This document shows, piece after piece, positions 16,436-22,898 of a DNA stretch of 32,371 nucleotides. The stretch's first letter is position 1; every line of letters begins with the position of its first letter. Position numbers and translations under genes: made by a program. The stretch comes from a virus: IMG/VR virus record IMGVR_UViG_3300024346_000296, positions 1-32,371 of that record, one strand, 5' to 3'. The notes beneath the pieces were generated by a model. It did not search any database, was not told the DNA's origin, and was given only the letters and a program-made list of their open reading frames with translations.

Positions 16436-16830
16436 TCAAAGTCGAACTTGTCAACCGTTCGCGTTTCGATTTGTTGGCGGTCGTGCATGCCAAGGCGGTT
16501 CTTTGCATAGAATATTCCTTTGCCTTCATTGGCGACGATGTCGGATGCAAGTCCTTTGAAAAGGTCGTCAATCTTTTTTATAGTTTCCGATTTTAGTTTG
16601 TCATCACAATTCAACCATTCATACCAAGTCGAAGGAACGATTCCTTTTTCCTTTCGAATTATCGGAATCCAAATCCTTAAAAAATAATCAATCGTTGGTA
16701 TATGGCGATCCATTACCATAATGATTTCACCTTTGTTTGAAAGCGTTTCTTTTTTATGCGATGAACATTCTTCAATATATTCTATTGACCAAAGTTCAAG
16801 ATTCTTAATATATTCTTTTGAATATGCCAT
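16432..16830 (-). CDS. Terminase small subunit (probable)
   Basis: This 132-aa protein starts at 16830 (MAYSKEYIKNLELWSIEYIE), one base after the HAD-like gene; a longer reading to 16872 runs into that gene and is rejected. The C-terminal half (KIDDLFKGLASDIVANEGKG, then FYAKNRLGMHDRQQIETRTV) has the helical oligomerisation core and the LKN-like FYAKNRLGMHD motif seen in phage small terminases. It recognises phage DNA and loads the large subunit. The ATGA overlap with the large subunit supports the call. The sequence is diverged, so the family assignment rests mainly on synteny and this motif. Confidence 0.72.
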   Translation of the reverse strand: MAYSKEYIKNLELWSIEYIEECSSHKKETLSNKGEIIMVMDRHIPTIDYFLRIWIPIIRKEKGIVPSTWYEWLNCDDKLKSETIKKIDDLFKGLASDIVANEGKGIFYAKNRLGMHDRQQIETRTVDKFDFE

Positions 16831-16831
16831 A

Positions 16832-17110
16832 TTAAAATAATTTTCCAATCGAACCAAGTTCATCAATAACATCCTTATTGTTGTCGTAATGAATTTCGAT
16901 ATTAAGTTCTTTTATCTTTTCAATCTTTGCTTTGTTGCTGCCGGTTGCGATAATGTGATCAGCGCTTATTCCTTCGAACTTTATTCCGGAATCACTTCGG
17001 CGCGCCGTAATAATATAAACGTCGAATCCTTTATTAAGATAAGATTGAATCAATTCTTTTCCTTTCCTGGTTGATCCAGTTCCGTCCCAATCAAATGAAA
17101 TTTTTGGCAT
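16832..17110 (-). CDS. HAD-like phosphatase or nucleotidase
   Basis: This 92-aa protein starts MPKISFDWDGTGSTRKG. The FDWDGT motif gives the nucleophile Asp6 and acid Asp8 of HAD hydrolases. VYIITAR supplies the motif II Thr, a Lys lies in NKAKIEKIK, and IHYDNNKDVIDEL supplies the motif IV acid residues. It is short, so it is a capless, small-substrate-type HAD. It lies between the glycosyltransferases and the terminase, so it could process sugar-phosphate or nucleotide intermediates. The substrate is unknown. Confidence 0.75.
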   Translation of the reverse strand: MPKISFDWDGTGSTRKGKELIQSYLNKGFDVYIITARRSDSGIKFEGISADHIIATGSNKAKIEKIKELNIEIHYDNNKDVIDELGSIGKLF

Positions 17111-17126
17111 AGCTTTTTATATTATG

Positions 17127-17747
17127 TTATTGTGTTCGAAAACGTTTATATATTTCATTAATCTTAATAAGTCGAACGCTTTGATTGACTCCATGACCAA
17201 GTGACTTTTGTTCTTCGTGTCTTCGATAGTAATACAAAAATTTATCAACGTAACCGATTGACATTCCGGCTTGAAGACATCGAAGATTCATTTCCAGTTC
17301 TTCGGCGCAATCCAATGATTCATCGAACATTCCAATTCTTTCGAATATTGATTTCCGATACATTAACGAACCGCCGTGAATAACGTTGCGAATTGCATTT
17401 TGTTCAAGCGTTGGATATTTGATTTTCGGTTCGTATGGAATAATTGTCCTTTGATTAAAATATCCGTAAGCTTTGCCATGAATGAAGTCATTACCTTGAA
17501 TTCCTTCGACGGAATCTTTGATTGAATTAACCGGCAACCAATCGTCTTCGCAAAGATACTTGATGAATTCACCGGACGCCTTTTCGATTCCGCGATTGAT
17601 ATTGAATGAAACGCCAGCATCGTGATTCGATTGAATGATTTCGATTGCACCCGGATAATTTTGCGTATGGATTGATTGAATCGCCTGGTTCAAATAACCG
17701 CGATTAATTCTATAAGGAATGATAATTGAAACCAAAGGATATTTCAA
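17127..17747 (-). CDS. Family 2 glycosyltransferase (GT-A fold)
   Basis: This 206-aa enzyme begins with the GT2 N-terminus PLVSIIIPYRINRGYLNQAI. It has an NRGIEKASGEFIKYLCEDDW segment that provides the metal-binding EDD (DXD-like) near residues 71-73, a GGSLMYRKS acceptor-loop motif, and the probable catalytic acidic pair in CAEELEMNLRCLQ. It should transfer a sugar from a nucleotide sugar. It overlaps the preceding glycosyltransferase by 4 bases (ATGA), so the two are likely made together. No signal peptide or membrane anchor is evident, which points to cytoplasmic action on phage proteins or DNA. The acceptor is unknown. Confidence 0.88.
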   Translation of the reverse strand: MKYPLVSIIIPYRINRGYLNQAIQSIHTQNYPGAIEIIQSNHDAGVSFNINRGIEKASGEFIKYLCEDDWLPVNSIKDSVEGIQGNDFIHGKAYGYFNQRTIIPYEPKIKYPTLEQNAIRNVIHGGSLMYRKSIFERIGMFDESLDCAEELEMNLRCLQAGMSIGYVDKFLYYYRRHEEQKSLGHGVNQSVRLIKINEIYKRFRTQ

Positions 17748-18622
17748 AGTAAATTTTTTAGTCTTGTTCCGGCAGCCAATATATTATGTTTTTGAAAGAA
17801 TCCGTTGTGATGTTCTTTTCGAATCATTTCAAAATTATCGTTTTCAATTATGTTAAAGATATTATGAAATTTGATTGGATCATTTGCAATGACAAAATTA
17901 TGTTGTCCGTAAGCATCTTGATAAGCAGCTTCGTTCACATTGTTTGTGACAACCAGGCAACCAAGCGCCGTCGCTTCGAATGCCGTCACTCCAAAACAAC
18001 CGTAAGGATTGCCATTCATAATCGGCGAAAACAATTCGATATAAATGTCACATCGAGCGATTCGATTCAAATTTTCTTGATGCGACAATCTTGATTCGCT
18101 AATCACAAATTCAAATTTATCTTTGAACGGTTCAAGCATCTTATAAATCTTGTCCGTTCCTTTGACGATTGGATTCGAAGGAAAGTGACCAACAACCAAT
18201 TTTGATTTTCGTTCGGTTTGTTCCGCTTTGACATACGAATAATGCGGGGCAATATAAGTGAAATCTTTGTTGTGCAATAAAAATTCACATTGATCCGTGA
18301 AAATTCGTTGTCCTTCAAAAATAGAATCGTATCGTTGTTTGTTGTTCCGGTATCTTGTTCCGGTGTGATAAATTATTTTGTTCGGATGACTGGCGACCGC
18401 TTGAAAGATATTTGCATCCGAATGAAAGATTTGAATCACATCGAAATTCTTATATTGTTTCAAAACATCGGCCATTGTCTTTTGTTCCGATTGCGATTCA
18501 TAATTGAAGACGTGACGATGAAACGACCAATCGACGCAATCAACTCCGACCGCTCGAAGTGAATTCGCGTTTTCGTGCGCCATGTTGGCGAAGTCCATGT
18601 TTGATAAATTTAAAACGCGCAT
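17744..18622 (-). CDS. GT4-like glycosyltransferase (GT-B fold)
   Basis: This 292-aa protein begins MRVLNLSNMDFANMAHENAN and has a Rossmann-like N-terminal half (VIQIFHSD, IIYHTGTRY). The C-terminal half has the GT-B donor-site signature GNPYGCFGVTAFEATALGCL followed by VVTNNVNEA, where the E near residue 231 contacts the nucleotide sugar. It is a compact member at 292 aa, and the N-terminal domain is short. It is paired with a GT2 enzyme and a HAD protein, so a small glycan pathway is likely. The start follows a 35-codon membrane microprotein with a 13-nt overlap. Confidence 0.82.
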   Translation of the reverse strand: MRVLNLSNMDFANMAHENANSLRAVGVDCVDWSFHRHVFNYESQSEQKTMADVLKQYKNFDVIQIFHSDANIFQAVASHPNKIIYHTGTRYRNNKQRYDSIFEGQRIFTDQCEFLLHNKDFTYIAPHYSYVKAEQTERKSKLVVGHFPSNPIVKGTDKIYKMLEPFKDKFEFVISESRLSHQENLNRIARCDIYIELFSPIMNGNPYGCFGVTAFEATALGCLVVTNNVNEAAYQDAYGQHNFVIANDPIKFHNIFNIIENDNFEMIRKEHHNGFFQKHNILAAGTRLKNLL

Positions 18623-18717
18623 AAATAAAAAGTTAATTTAAAAAACATCCACCAGGATATAAGACAAAAAATTATAATTGAAAGATAAATGACAAGCAAA
18701 TTTGTATTAATGTTCAT
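18610..18717 (-). CDS. Membrane microprotein, 35 aa
   Basis: This short reading starts at 18717, overlaps the upstream gene's stop by 11 bases and overlaps the glycosyltransferase start by 13 bases. It codes MNINTNLLVIYLSIIIFCLI and then SWWMFFKLTFYLCAF, almost entirely one membrane helix. It fills the only gap in this stretch, and overlaps at both ends support it. A role as a membrane-targeted small protein is inference. Confidence 0.55.
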   Translation of the reverse strand: MNINTNLLVIYLSIIIFCLISWWMFFKLTFYLCAF

Positions 18718-19105
18718 TTTTTAATAGTTCAATCAATTGTTCGAATGTCGGATTCTTTTCCGTTTTGATTCCTTTGTTTTTTACGAATTTTCTTAATTCC
18801 TGGTATTTCATTTTTTCCGGATTGAAAGCTTCCATTTTTATTCCGACAAAATGCAAAGGTGATTTGACATCCTTTGGTTTGACGTCAATGTTTTGACAAA
18901 GCGCCGGAAGGTCACCGCGCAACAATTCATGATTCAAGCGATCCATTGCAATCCGAACGCATGTTCCGCAATTCTTATTCAATACGCCATGACCAAGGTC
19001 ATGAAAGATTTTCGCCAATTCATTCTTCAATTCCATGTTCAAGCTAAATGAACGCGTCCTTGAAAATTGATTCGCCTGGTAAAGAAGGCCGTTACTTACT
19101 TTCAT
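18707..19105 (-). CDS. Hypothetical protein with a CxxC-type motif and HeH/SAP-like C-terminus
   Basis: This 132-aa protein has an N-terminal helical region with KNCGTCVRIAMDRLNHELL, a cysteine-pair motif seen in small Bacteroidetes phage proteins. The C-terminal 40 residues (MKYQELRKFVKNKGIKTEKN, ending FEQLIELLKN) resemble HeH/LEM/SAP-like nucleic-acid or protein binding modules. It overlaps the upstream membrane protein by 14 bases. The function is unknown. Confidence 0.65.
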   Translation of the reverse strand: MKVSNGLLYQANQFSRTRSFSLNMELKNELAKIFHDLGHGVLNKNCGTCVRIAMDRLNHELLRGDLPALCQNIDVKPKDVKSPLHFVGIKMEAFNPEKMKYQELRKFVKNKGIKTEKNPTFEQLIELLKNEH

Positions 19106-19295
19106 AAATCAAAATTAAGTCCGACAATAAATAAGAAACGAACGCCAATGGAATCATTCGATAGTCAACGAATGAATATATTCCCACCGCAGTCCAAAAG
19201 GAAAGACAAGACAAACAATTGAACGGTTTAATGTTCGGTAGTTGAAAGCTTTGCATCGCTCTCGCAATCGCCACCGCTATAATTATATAAATCAT
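19092..19295 (-). CDS. Small membrane protein with CLSC motif, 67 aa
   Basis: The start at 19295 (MIYIIIAVAIARAMQSFQLP) is preferred over the longer reading from 19361, because the extra residues lie inside the sigma-like gene. The protein has two hydrophobic segments flanking NCLSCLSFWTA, a motif found in a family of small membrane proteins of Bacteroidetes and their phages. It still overlaps the upstream gene's end by 68 bases. The function is not known; a role in envelope modification or exclusion is possible. Confidence 0.6.
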   Translation of the reverse strand: MIYIIIAVAIARAMQSFQLPNIKPFNCLSCLSFWTAVGIYSFVDYRMIPLAFVSYLLSDLILIYESK

Positions 19296-19722
19296 ATTTG
19301 AATTTTTTAATTGTTTTGTGAATTGTGTCCAAGCAAATTCCGGTATTGTCGCGAATTTCACGATAAGTCATTCCGTAAAGGTGCATTTTTGTAACTTCTT
19401 TGATGAACAATTCTTGATCGTCTTTTGGCCTGGTTGATAAAAAACTATTGATTAAATTTTGATATTTGTTCGGAACATCTTCGGATTCATCCTGGATAAT
19501 TTCGCCAAGTTCATTTGAAGGAAAGCGCATTTCTTTGTTGAATGCCGATTCTTTCCAATTCCATTGATTCCAAGCGAACCGAGCGAACATCTTTGGTAAG
19601 ACATTCGCTTCAAGTTCATATTTATGCAATAAGATGAACACGAAAGAAACAAGGTCGCGATGCAATTCGTGATTATTCGTCAACTTCTTTGCAATTGCAT
19701 ACGCGTCCTTTTCCCAAAACAT
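19228..19722 (-). CDS. Sigma-factor-like transcription regulator
   Basis: This 164-aa protein has a region-2-like helical N-terminus (DAYAIAKKLTNNHELHRDLV and then FILLHKYELEANVLPKMFAR) and a C-terminal helix-turn-helix (LYGMTYREIRDNTGICLDTI followed by HKTIKKFKYDL) like sigma region 4. It is shorter than ECF sigma factors, but similar proteins are common in Bacteroidetes phages. It stands just before the structural genes, so it may switch on late transcription. The C-terminal 20 residues overlap the next gene. Confidence 0.68.
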   Translation of the reverse strand: MFWEKDAYAIAKKLTNNHELHRDLVSFVFILLHKYELEANVLPKMFARFAWNQWNWKESAFNKEMRFPSNELGEIIQDESEDVPNKYQNLINSFLSTRPKDDQELFIKEVTKMHLYGMTYREIRDNTGICLDTIHKTIKKFKYDLYNYSGGDCESDAKLSTTEH

Positions 19723-19726
19723 TTTG

Positions 19727-19927
19727 CTAAATTATAAAAAAATCGAACCATTTAACAAAAAAGATTTGTCCGACTGGTTTATTATTTAGAAACCGGTGCA
19801 TCATTGCATAAGAAACGCCAATGTCTTCGGCCAAATGTTTCATCTTATATCGCTTGGTAATTTTGTCCCTGGTCATTTTCAACATGAAGTCAACCAAGGT
19901 TTCACCATTAGAAAGGTAGATCGTCAT
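19727..19927 (-). CDS. Small helix-turn-helix DNA-binding protein, 66 aa
   Basis: The start at 19927 (MTIYLSNGETLVDFMLKMTR) overlaps the end of the OB-fold gene by 20 bases; the longer frame to 19972 is less likely. MKHLAEDIGVSYAMMHRFLN is a clear Cro/C1-like or phage-regulator HTH with a short C-terminal tail. Position at the end of the recombination operon and just before the sigma-like gene suggests a regulator of the early-to-late switch. Confidence 0.68.
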   Translation of the reverse strand: MTIYLSNGETLVDFMLKMTRDKITKRYKMKHLAEDIGVSYAMMHRFLNNKPVGQIFFVKWFDFFII

Positions 19928-20228
19928 CGATTTCATTGCGAATGTCGTTTTTAGTTTCGTTTGAAATATCAATCTTTATGTTCCAACCTTCAAGGCGTGT
20001 GAAATACTTTCCATTCCATTCCCGGCCACGAATGTTGAATCCGATTTGAACTTGGTCACCGACCTTGCATTCATCAAGCAATTGACATTTGTCTTGACTA
20101 AATTCCAACATAACTTGTTGAGGATATTTGTCATCCGTTTCGATTACGATTTCGCGCTTTGCGAATTTCTCGGTGATTTGTGTTGTCTCGGTGACAACCA
20201 CCACTTTTCCTTCGATAGTGTAATTCAT
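19908..20228 (-). CDS. OB-fold ssDNA-binding protein (DUF3127-like) with SSB-type acidic tail
   Basis: This 106-aa protein has five predicted strands of an OB fold: NYTIEGKVVVVTETTQITEK, KREIVIETDD, QQVMLEFSQDK, VGDQVQIGFNIRGREWNGKY, and FTRLEGWNIK. The GREWNGKYFT motif is typical of the Bacteroidetes DUF3127 family. The C-terminus ends in DIRNEIDDDLPF, matching the acidic tip by which bacterial SSB recruits partner proteins. It follows the annealing protein and exonuclease genes in the same transcription unit, so it is the likely ssDNA-binding partner of phage replication and recombination. The acidic tip is seen directly; its role is inferred. Confidence 0.8.
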   Translation of the reverse strand: MNYTIEGKVVVVTETTQITEKFAKREIVIETDDKYPQQVMLEFSQDKCQLLDECKVGDQVQIGFNIRGREWNGKYFTRLEGWNIKIDISNETKNDIRNEIDDDLPF

Positions 20229-20326
20229 TTTTTTCTATTAAAATATTCGTGCAACCAAAAGCCGAGTGCGAGCCAACCGACAACCATTGCCGGAATCATT
20301 AAAATTACATAGATTGTTGTAAGCAT
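20225..20326 (-). CDS. Single-pass membrane microprotein, 33 aa
   Basis: It starts one base after the exonuclease stop, and its TGA overlaps the next gene's ATG (ATGA). The product MLTTIYVILMIPAMVVGWLA and then LGFWLHEYFNRKK is one membrane helix with a short basic cytoplasmic tail. Precise packing between two genes strongly supports translation. The function is unknown. Confidence 0.65.
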   Translation of the reverse strand: MLTTIYVILMIPAMVVGWLALGFWLHEYFNRKK

Positions 20327-20327
20327 G

Positions 20328-20948
20328 TTATTTAGAATTTAATTGATTAATATATTGTGAATAATATTCATTAGCGAAAATCAGTTTTTCACGAATCAAT
20401 TGTTCCTTTTCCAAGTCACGTTCGTAAATTACCGAAGTGATTCGCTTTTCCGGTGCAATGTGATCCACGCGATGAATGTCGATTTGTTCCCATTGCGACA
20501 AGAATTCATCTTTCGTTGTGACCATACAAAAAACAAGTTCAAAGATTTCGCGTTCGTAAAGCATCAAGTACGCGCGACCTTGCCATTCATATTCGTTGTC
20601 GTGCGCTTCGCCTGGCGTTGCCGGCCAAGTTTCCAAATTCCAAGATGTCTTGATATCGATTACACGGTCTTCGGCCAAGATATCACATTCACCGGTCAAA
20701 TATTCATCTTGAAGTCGAACATCGTTCTTTTTATAATTAGTGAACCGTACTGAATTCAACAAATCGATTGAATCTTGTTCCTGGTCTTTTCCCTTGTTGA
20801 TATACTTGTTGTCAAGTTCAACCCGGTAACCGAAATAATCTTGCTTTGCAACCTGGCGAATATAAGTTTTCGCGCCTTGACTTAAATTTTCGCCTTTTGA
20901 TTTCGGCGTTGTCATCAACTTTCCCAATGACGAAGGATGCCATTTCAT
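20328..20948 (-). CDS. YqaJ/lambda-Exo-like 5'-3' exonuclease
   Basis: This 206-aa protein is a PD-(D/E)XK nuclease of the YqaJ type. Active-site parts are visible: GKDQEQDSID (glutamate on the first helix, near residue 57), LTGECDIL (G-x-x-D, near 91), VIDIKTSW (D-x-K near 98-100), and YEWQGRAYLML (the Gln/Tyr motif). It trims dsDNA ends to leave 3' single strands for the annealing protein. It is encoded immediately after the ERF gene with an ATGA overlap, the classic exonuclease plus annealase pair. Confidence 0.88.
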   Translation of the reverse strand: MKWHPSSLGKLMTTPKSKGENLSQGAKTYIRQVAKQDYFGYRVELDNKYINKGKDQEQDSIDLLNSVRFTNYKKNDVRLQDEYLTGECDILAEDRVIDIKTSWNLETWPATPGEAHDNEYEWQGRAYLMLYEREIFELVFCMVTTKDEFLSQWEQIDIHRVDHIAPEKRITSVIYERDLEKEQLIREKLIFANEYYSQYINQLNSK

Positions 20949-21490
20949 AATTCAATCGCTTTTAATTGAACATCCGTCAATGAATAAGTTGACTTCAATT
21001 GTTCAACGGTGAATTCTTTTTTCGATATTGCAAGCAAAGCTTTTTCAAATCGTTCCGTAGTGATTGCCGGTTTGTTTTTTGGCGCTGCTGCTGCCGTTTG
21101 TCCGTCGTCGTCAATAGATTGTAACGCAAGCATTGATTGAAGCGTTCCACGACGAAAATAAGTAATCGCCGAAAGTATCTTTTGCGGATCGGTTATCATT
21201 GGAAGTCGCATCCAAGATTCAACCATTTCACCGGTTTCGATGTCCACGATTTGTGTCATGACAACATCGTCCTTGATTGGTTGTAATAAGACAAGGCCAT
21301 TTTCCCAAAGAACTGGTTCAACCGTTTCAAGCAAAGCATTGATGTCGGAATAGTTCTTTTTAAAATGTGGATTCGTTGCGTTCTTCGCTACCTTTCCAAT
21401 TGATTGTTTTGCGCAATGTAATCGCGCATAAATGCCAATCGGTTTGATTGGTTTGACCGGTGTTTTCACCGCCGTTTGTTTTGCATCCAT
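20945..21490 (-). CDS. ERF-family single-strand annealing protein
   Basis: This 181-aa protein shows the ERF signature: GKVAKNATNPHFKKNYSDIN near the N-terminus, ALLETVEPVLWENGLVLLQP in the core, the strand MTQIVDIETGEMVESWMRLP, and DPQKILSAITYFRRGTLQSM, which binds and anneals ssDNA. A flexible QTAAAAPKNKP linker leads to a small helical C-terminal module (FEKALLAISKKEFTVEQL). With the adjoining exonuclease and OB-fold protein it forms a recombination module. It has its own promoter (21516-21546) and 5' leader. Confidence 0.87.
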   Translation of the reverse strand: MDAKQTAVKTPVKPIKPIGIYARLHCAKQSIGKVAKNATNPHFKKNYSDINALLETVEPVLWENGLVLLQPIKDDVVMTQIVDIETGEMVESWMRLPMITDPQKILSAITYFRRGTLQSMLALQSIDDDGQTAAAAPKNKPAITTERFEKALLAISKKEFTVEQLKSTYSLTDVQLKAIEL

Positions 21491-21515
21491 AATTATTTGT
21501 TTAGTTTAATTTTAT

Positions 21516-21546
21516 CAAAGATAGTCAATTATTTCATTAATACAAT
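21516..21546 (-). promoter_or_regulatory. Bacteroidetes-type promoter for the recombination operon
   Basis: On the minus strand the -7 box TATCTTTG (21523-21516) matches TAnnTTTG. Nineteen bases upstream lies ATTG (21546-21543), a one-mismatch -33 TTTG box. Transcription would start about 19 bases before the ERF start codon. The leader contains the AAACTAAACAAAT element shared with early genes. Confidence 0.65.
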
Positions 21547-21547
21547 T

Positions 21548-21766
21548 TTAATCAAGATTTATTTCATTTTCTTGTAAAATTTCAAAAAACTTTTCGCGAA
21601 TCCTTTCAACCATTTCGAATTGGTTTTCTTTCAGTTCTTCGTATTTCCAAATCGCTCGAAGTTCATCTTTGATTTCGGTCAAGGCGTGCCACATTTTATT
21701 TGATTTGACGGCGTTGTCAAATTCGAATTGATCGTCCGGCAAATTATATTCAATTGTTGCTTTCAT
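21548..21766 (-). CDS. Hypothetical 72-aa acidic helical protein
   Basis: The product begins MKATIEYNLPDDQFEFDNAV and continues with helices rich in Glu and Lys (LTEIKDELRAIWKYEELKEN). Very similar small proteins occur beside recombination genes in many Bacteroidetes and Firmicutes phages, with no known function. It is probably expressed from upstream transcription, as no clear promoter was found in the gap. Confidence 0.65.
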   Translation of the reverse strand: MKATIEYNLPDDQFEFDNAVKSNKMWHALTEIKDELRAIWKYEELKENQFEMVERIREKFFEILQENEINLD

Positions 21767-21835
21767 TTCTATATTTTAAGGTTGTACGTTAATTATATTT
21801 TAGTGCGATTTTTAGTTAATTGTGGTGATTAATAC

Positions 21836-21946
21836 TTAAATTCCATACTTTGCGCTCATTTTAATTAATTTGCGCCGGTTTATAATTCGCCAAATGTATT
21901 CTTTATTTTCACTTTTGGCGAAGTATATCATTTTGATCCAAGACAT
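21836..21946 (-). CDS. Candidate basic microprotein, 36 aa
   Basis: It begins MSWIKMIYFAKSENKEYIWR and continues with IINRRKLIKM. It starts 10 bases after the upstream stop and is strongly basic. It fills most of the 190-base gap before the 72-aa gene. It could be a real small DNA-binding protein, or a chance ORF. Confidence 0.42.
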   Translation of the reverse strand: MSWIKMIYFAKSENKEYIWRIINRRKLIKMSAKYGI

Positions 21947-21956
21947 GTGGCAATTT

Positions 21957-22430
21957 TTACCAGTTGTCTTTTATCGATATGTCAAGACAAAATTTGTCAA
22001 ACCATTCCAGGAACAAATCAAAATCCTTGGCGATTATATACGTTCCACCTGATCGTTCAATCATTGCTTGATAGTTCTTTTGCGCTTCGGATTGACGATC
22101 CTTTCCAATCTTGACTTCAATCTTGACCGAACGTCCGTAAATCGTTGCCGAAATATCGGCGCTGCCAGGTGTTCCAGTTCCTTTCGTCCATTGCCCTTCG
22201 GTCATTGTTCCGTCGGTTCGTCGTGACCTTCGAAATACTCCCATTGTGTTGATTCGTTCCGCTTGAAAGTCGGAATAATTTAAGAAGTCGCATATACATT
22301 TCGTCAATCCGTTGGCGGTTTTGTCGGTGTACGCGGTTAATGGAATGATGTGACCAGGTGCGCTCGGATATCGATACGACATATATTTGAATTCAACCGC
22401 CTTCAATCTTGTTTTGGATTCTTTGTTCAT
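21957..22430 (-). CDS. VRR-NUC-type nuclease
   Basis: This 157-aa protein has the VRR-NUC layout: GTGTPGSADISATIYGRSVK, then IEVKIGKDRQSEAQKNYQAM, then ERSGGTYIIAKDFDLFLEWF. The active-site residues are the aspartate of GSADI, the E and K of IEVKIG, and the Q of AQKNYQ. Such standalone VRR-NUC nucleases cleave branched DNA and often act as Holliday junction resolvases in phages. The N-terminal 70 residues include a sequence (SRRTDGTMTEGQWTKGTGTP) typical of phage versions. It starts 3 bases after the preceding nuclease gene. Confidence 0.85.
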   Translation of the reverse strand: MNKESKTRLKAVEFKYMSYRYPSAPGHIIPLTAYTDKTANGLTKCICDFLNYSDFQAERINTMGVFRRSRRTDGTMTEGQWTKGTGTPGSADISATIYGRSVKIEVKIGKDRQSEAQKNYQAMIERSGGTYIIAKDFDLFLEWFDKFCLDISIKDNW

Positions 22431-22433
22431 ATT

Positions 22434-22898
22434 TTAAAATTTATTTAGTTTGTTTTTATGAAGAAAATAACCTTCGCCATGTCCCAAATCTTTTATATTT
22501 TTTTCATTAATAAATTCGTCCTTGTCAATCCAACCAACAAATTCAACCACGTTTTTTTCAATATAAGACAAAACATAAATGTCAACGTCGTTATTGTTTT
22601 TCAAGGTCGCAAGTAAATTTCCATTTTTATTGGTGGTTGATTTGATATCGTATCTTTTTCCGTTCTTTGTTTTTCCGTCAAAGCTTCCACTTCGCGAAGA
22701 CAAGTTGAAATCCGGGAATAAATTAAATTTTTTACAAAACGCAAATTCAGCAATAAAACCTTGAATGTTAATTTCTTCGTCGTCTAAATTTGACATCCTT
22801 GCATTTTGAACGTTATTGTTTATATTCTCGGAATTTCTTTTTTTGCCAATAAAATGACACAATTTCATTTCAAATTCATTCAATTCTATTTTTATCAT
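22434..22898 (-). CDS. PD-(D/E)XK-like nuclease, phage type
   Basis: This 154-aa protein contains IQGFIAEFAFCKKFNLFPDF (an E on the first helix), SGSFDGKTKNGKRYDIKSTT (the D and the I-K-S lysine of the nuclease core), a strand IYVLSYIE, and a terminal VEFVGWIDKDEF. This is the pattern of a phage PD-(D/E)XK family that binds or cuts DNA during replication. It overlaps the helicase stop (22895) by 4 bases. The specificity is not clear. Confidence 0.68.
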   Translation of the reverse strand: MIKIELNEFEMKLCHFIGKKRNSENINNNVQNARMSNLDDEEINIQGFIAEFAFCKKFNLFPDFNLSSRSGSFDGKTKNGKRYDIKSTTNKNGNLLATLKNNNDVDIYVLSYIEKNVVEFVGWIDKDEFINEKNIKDLGHGEGYFLHKNKLNKF

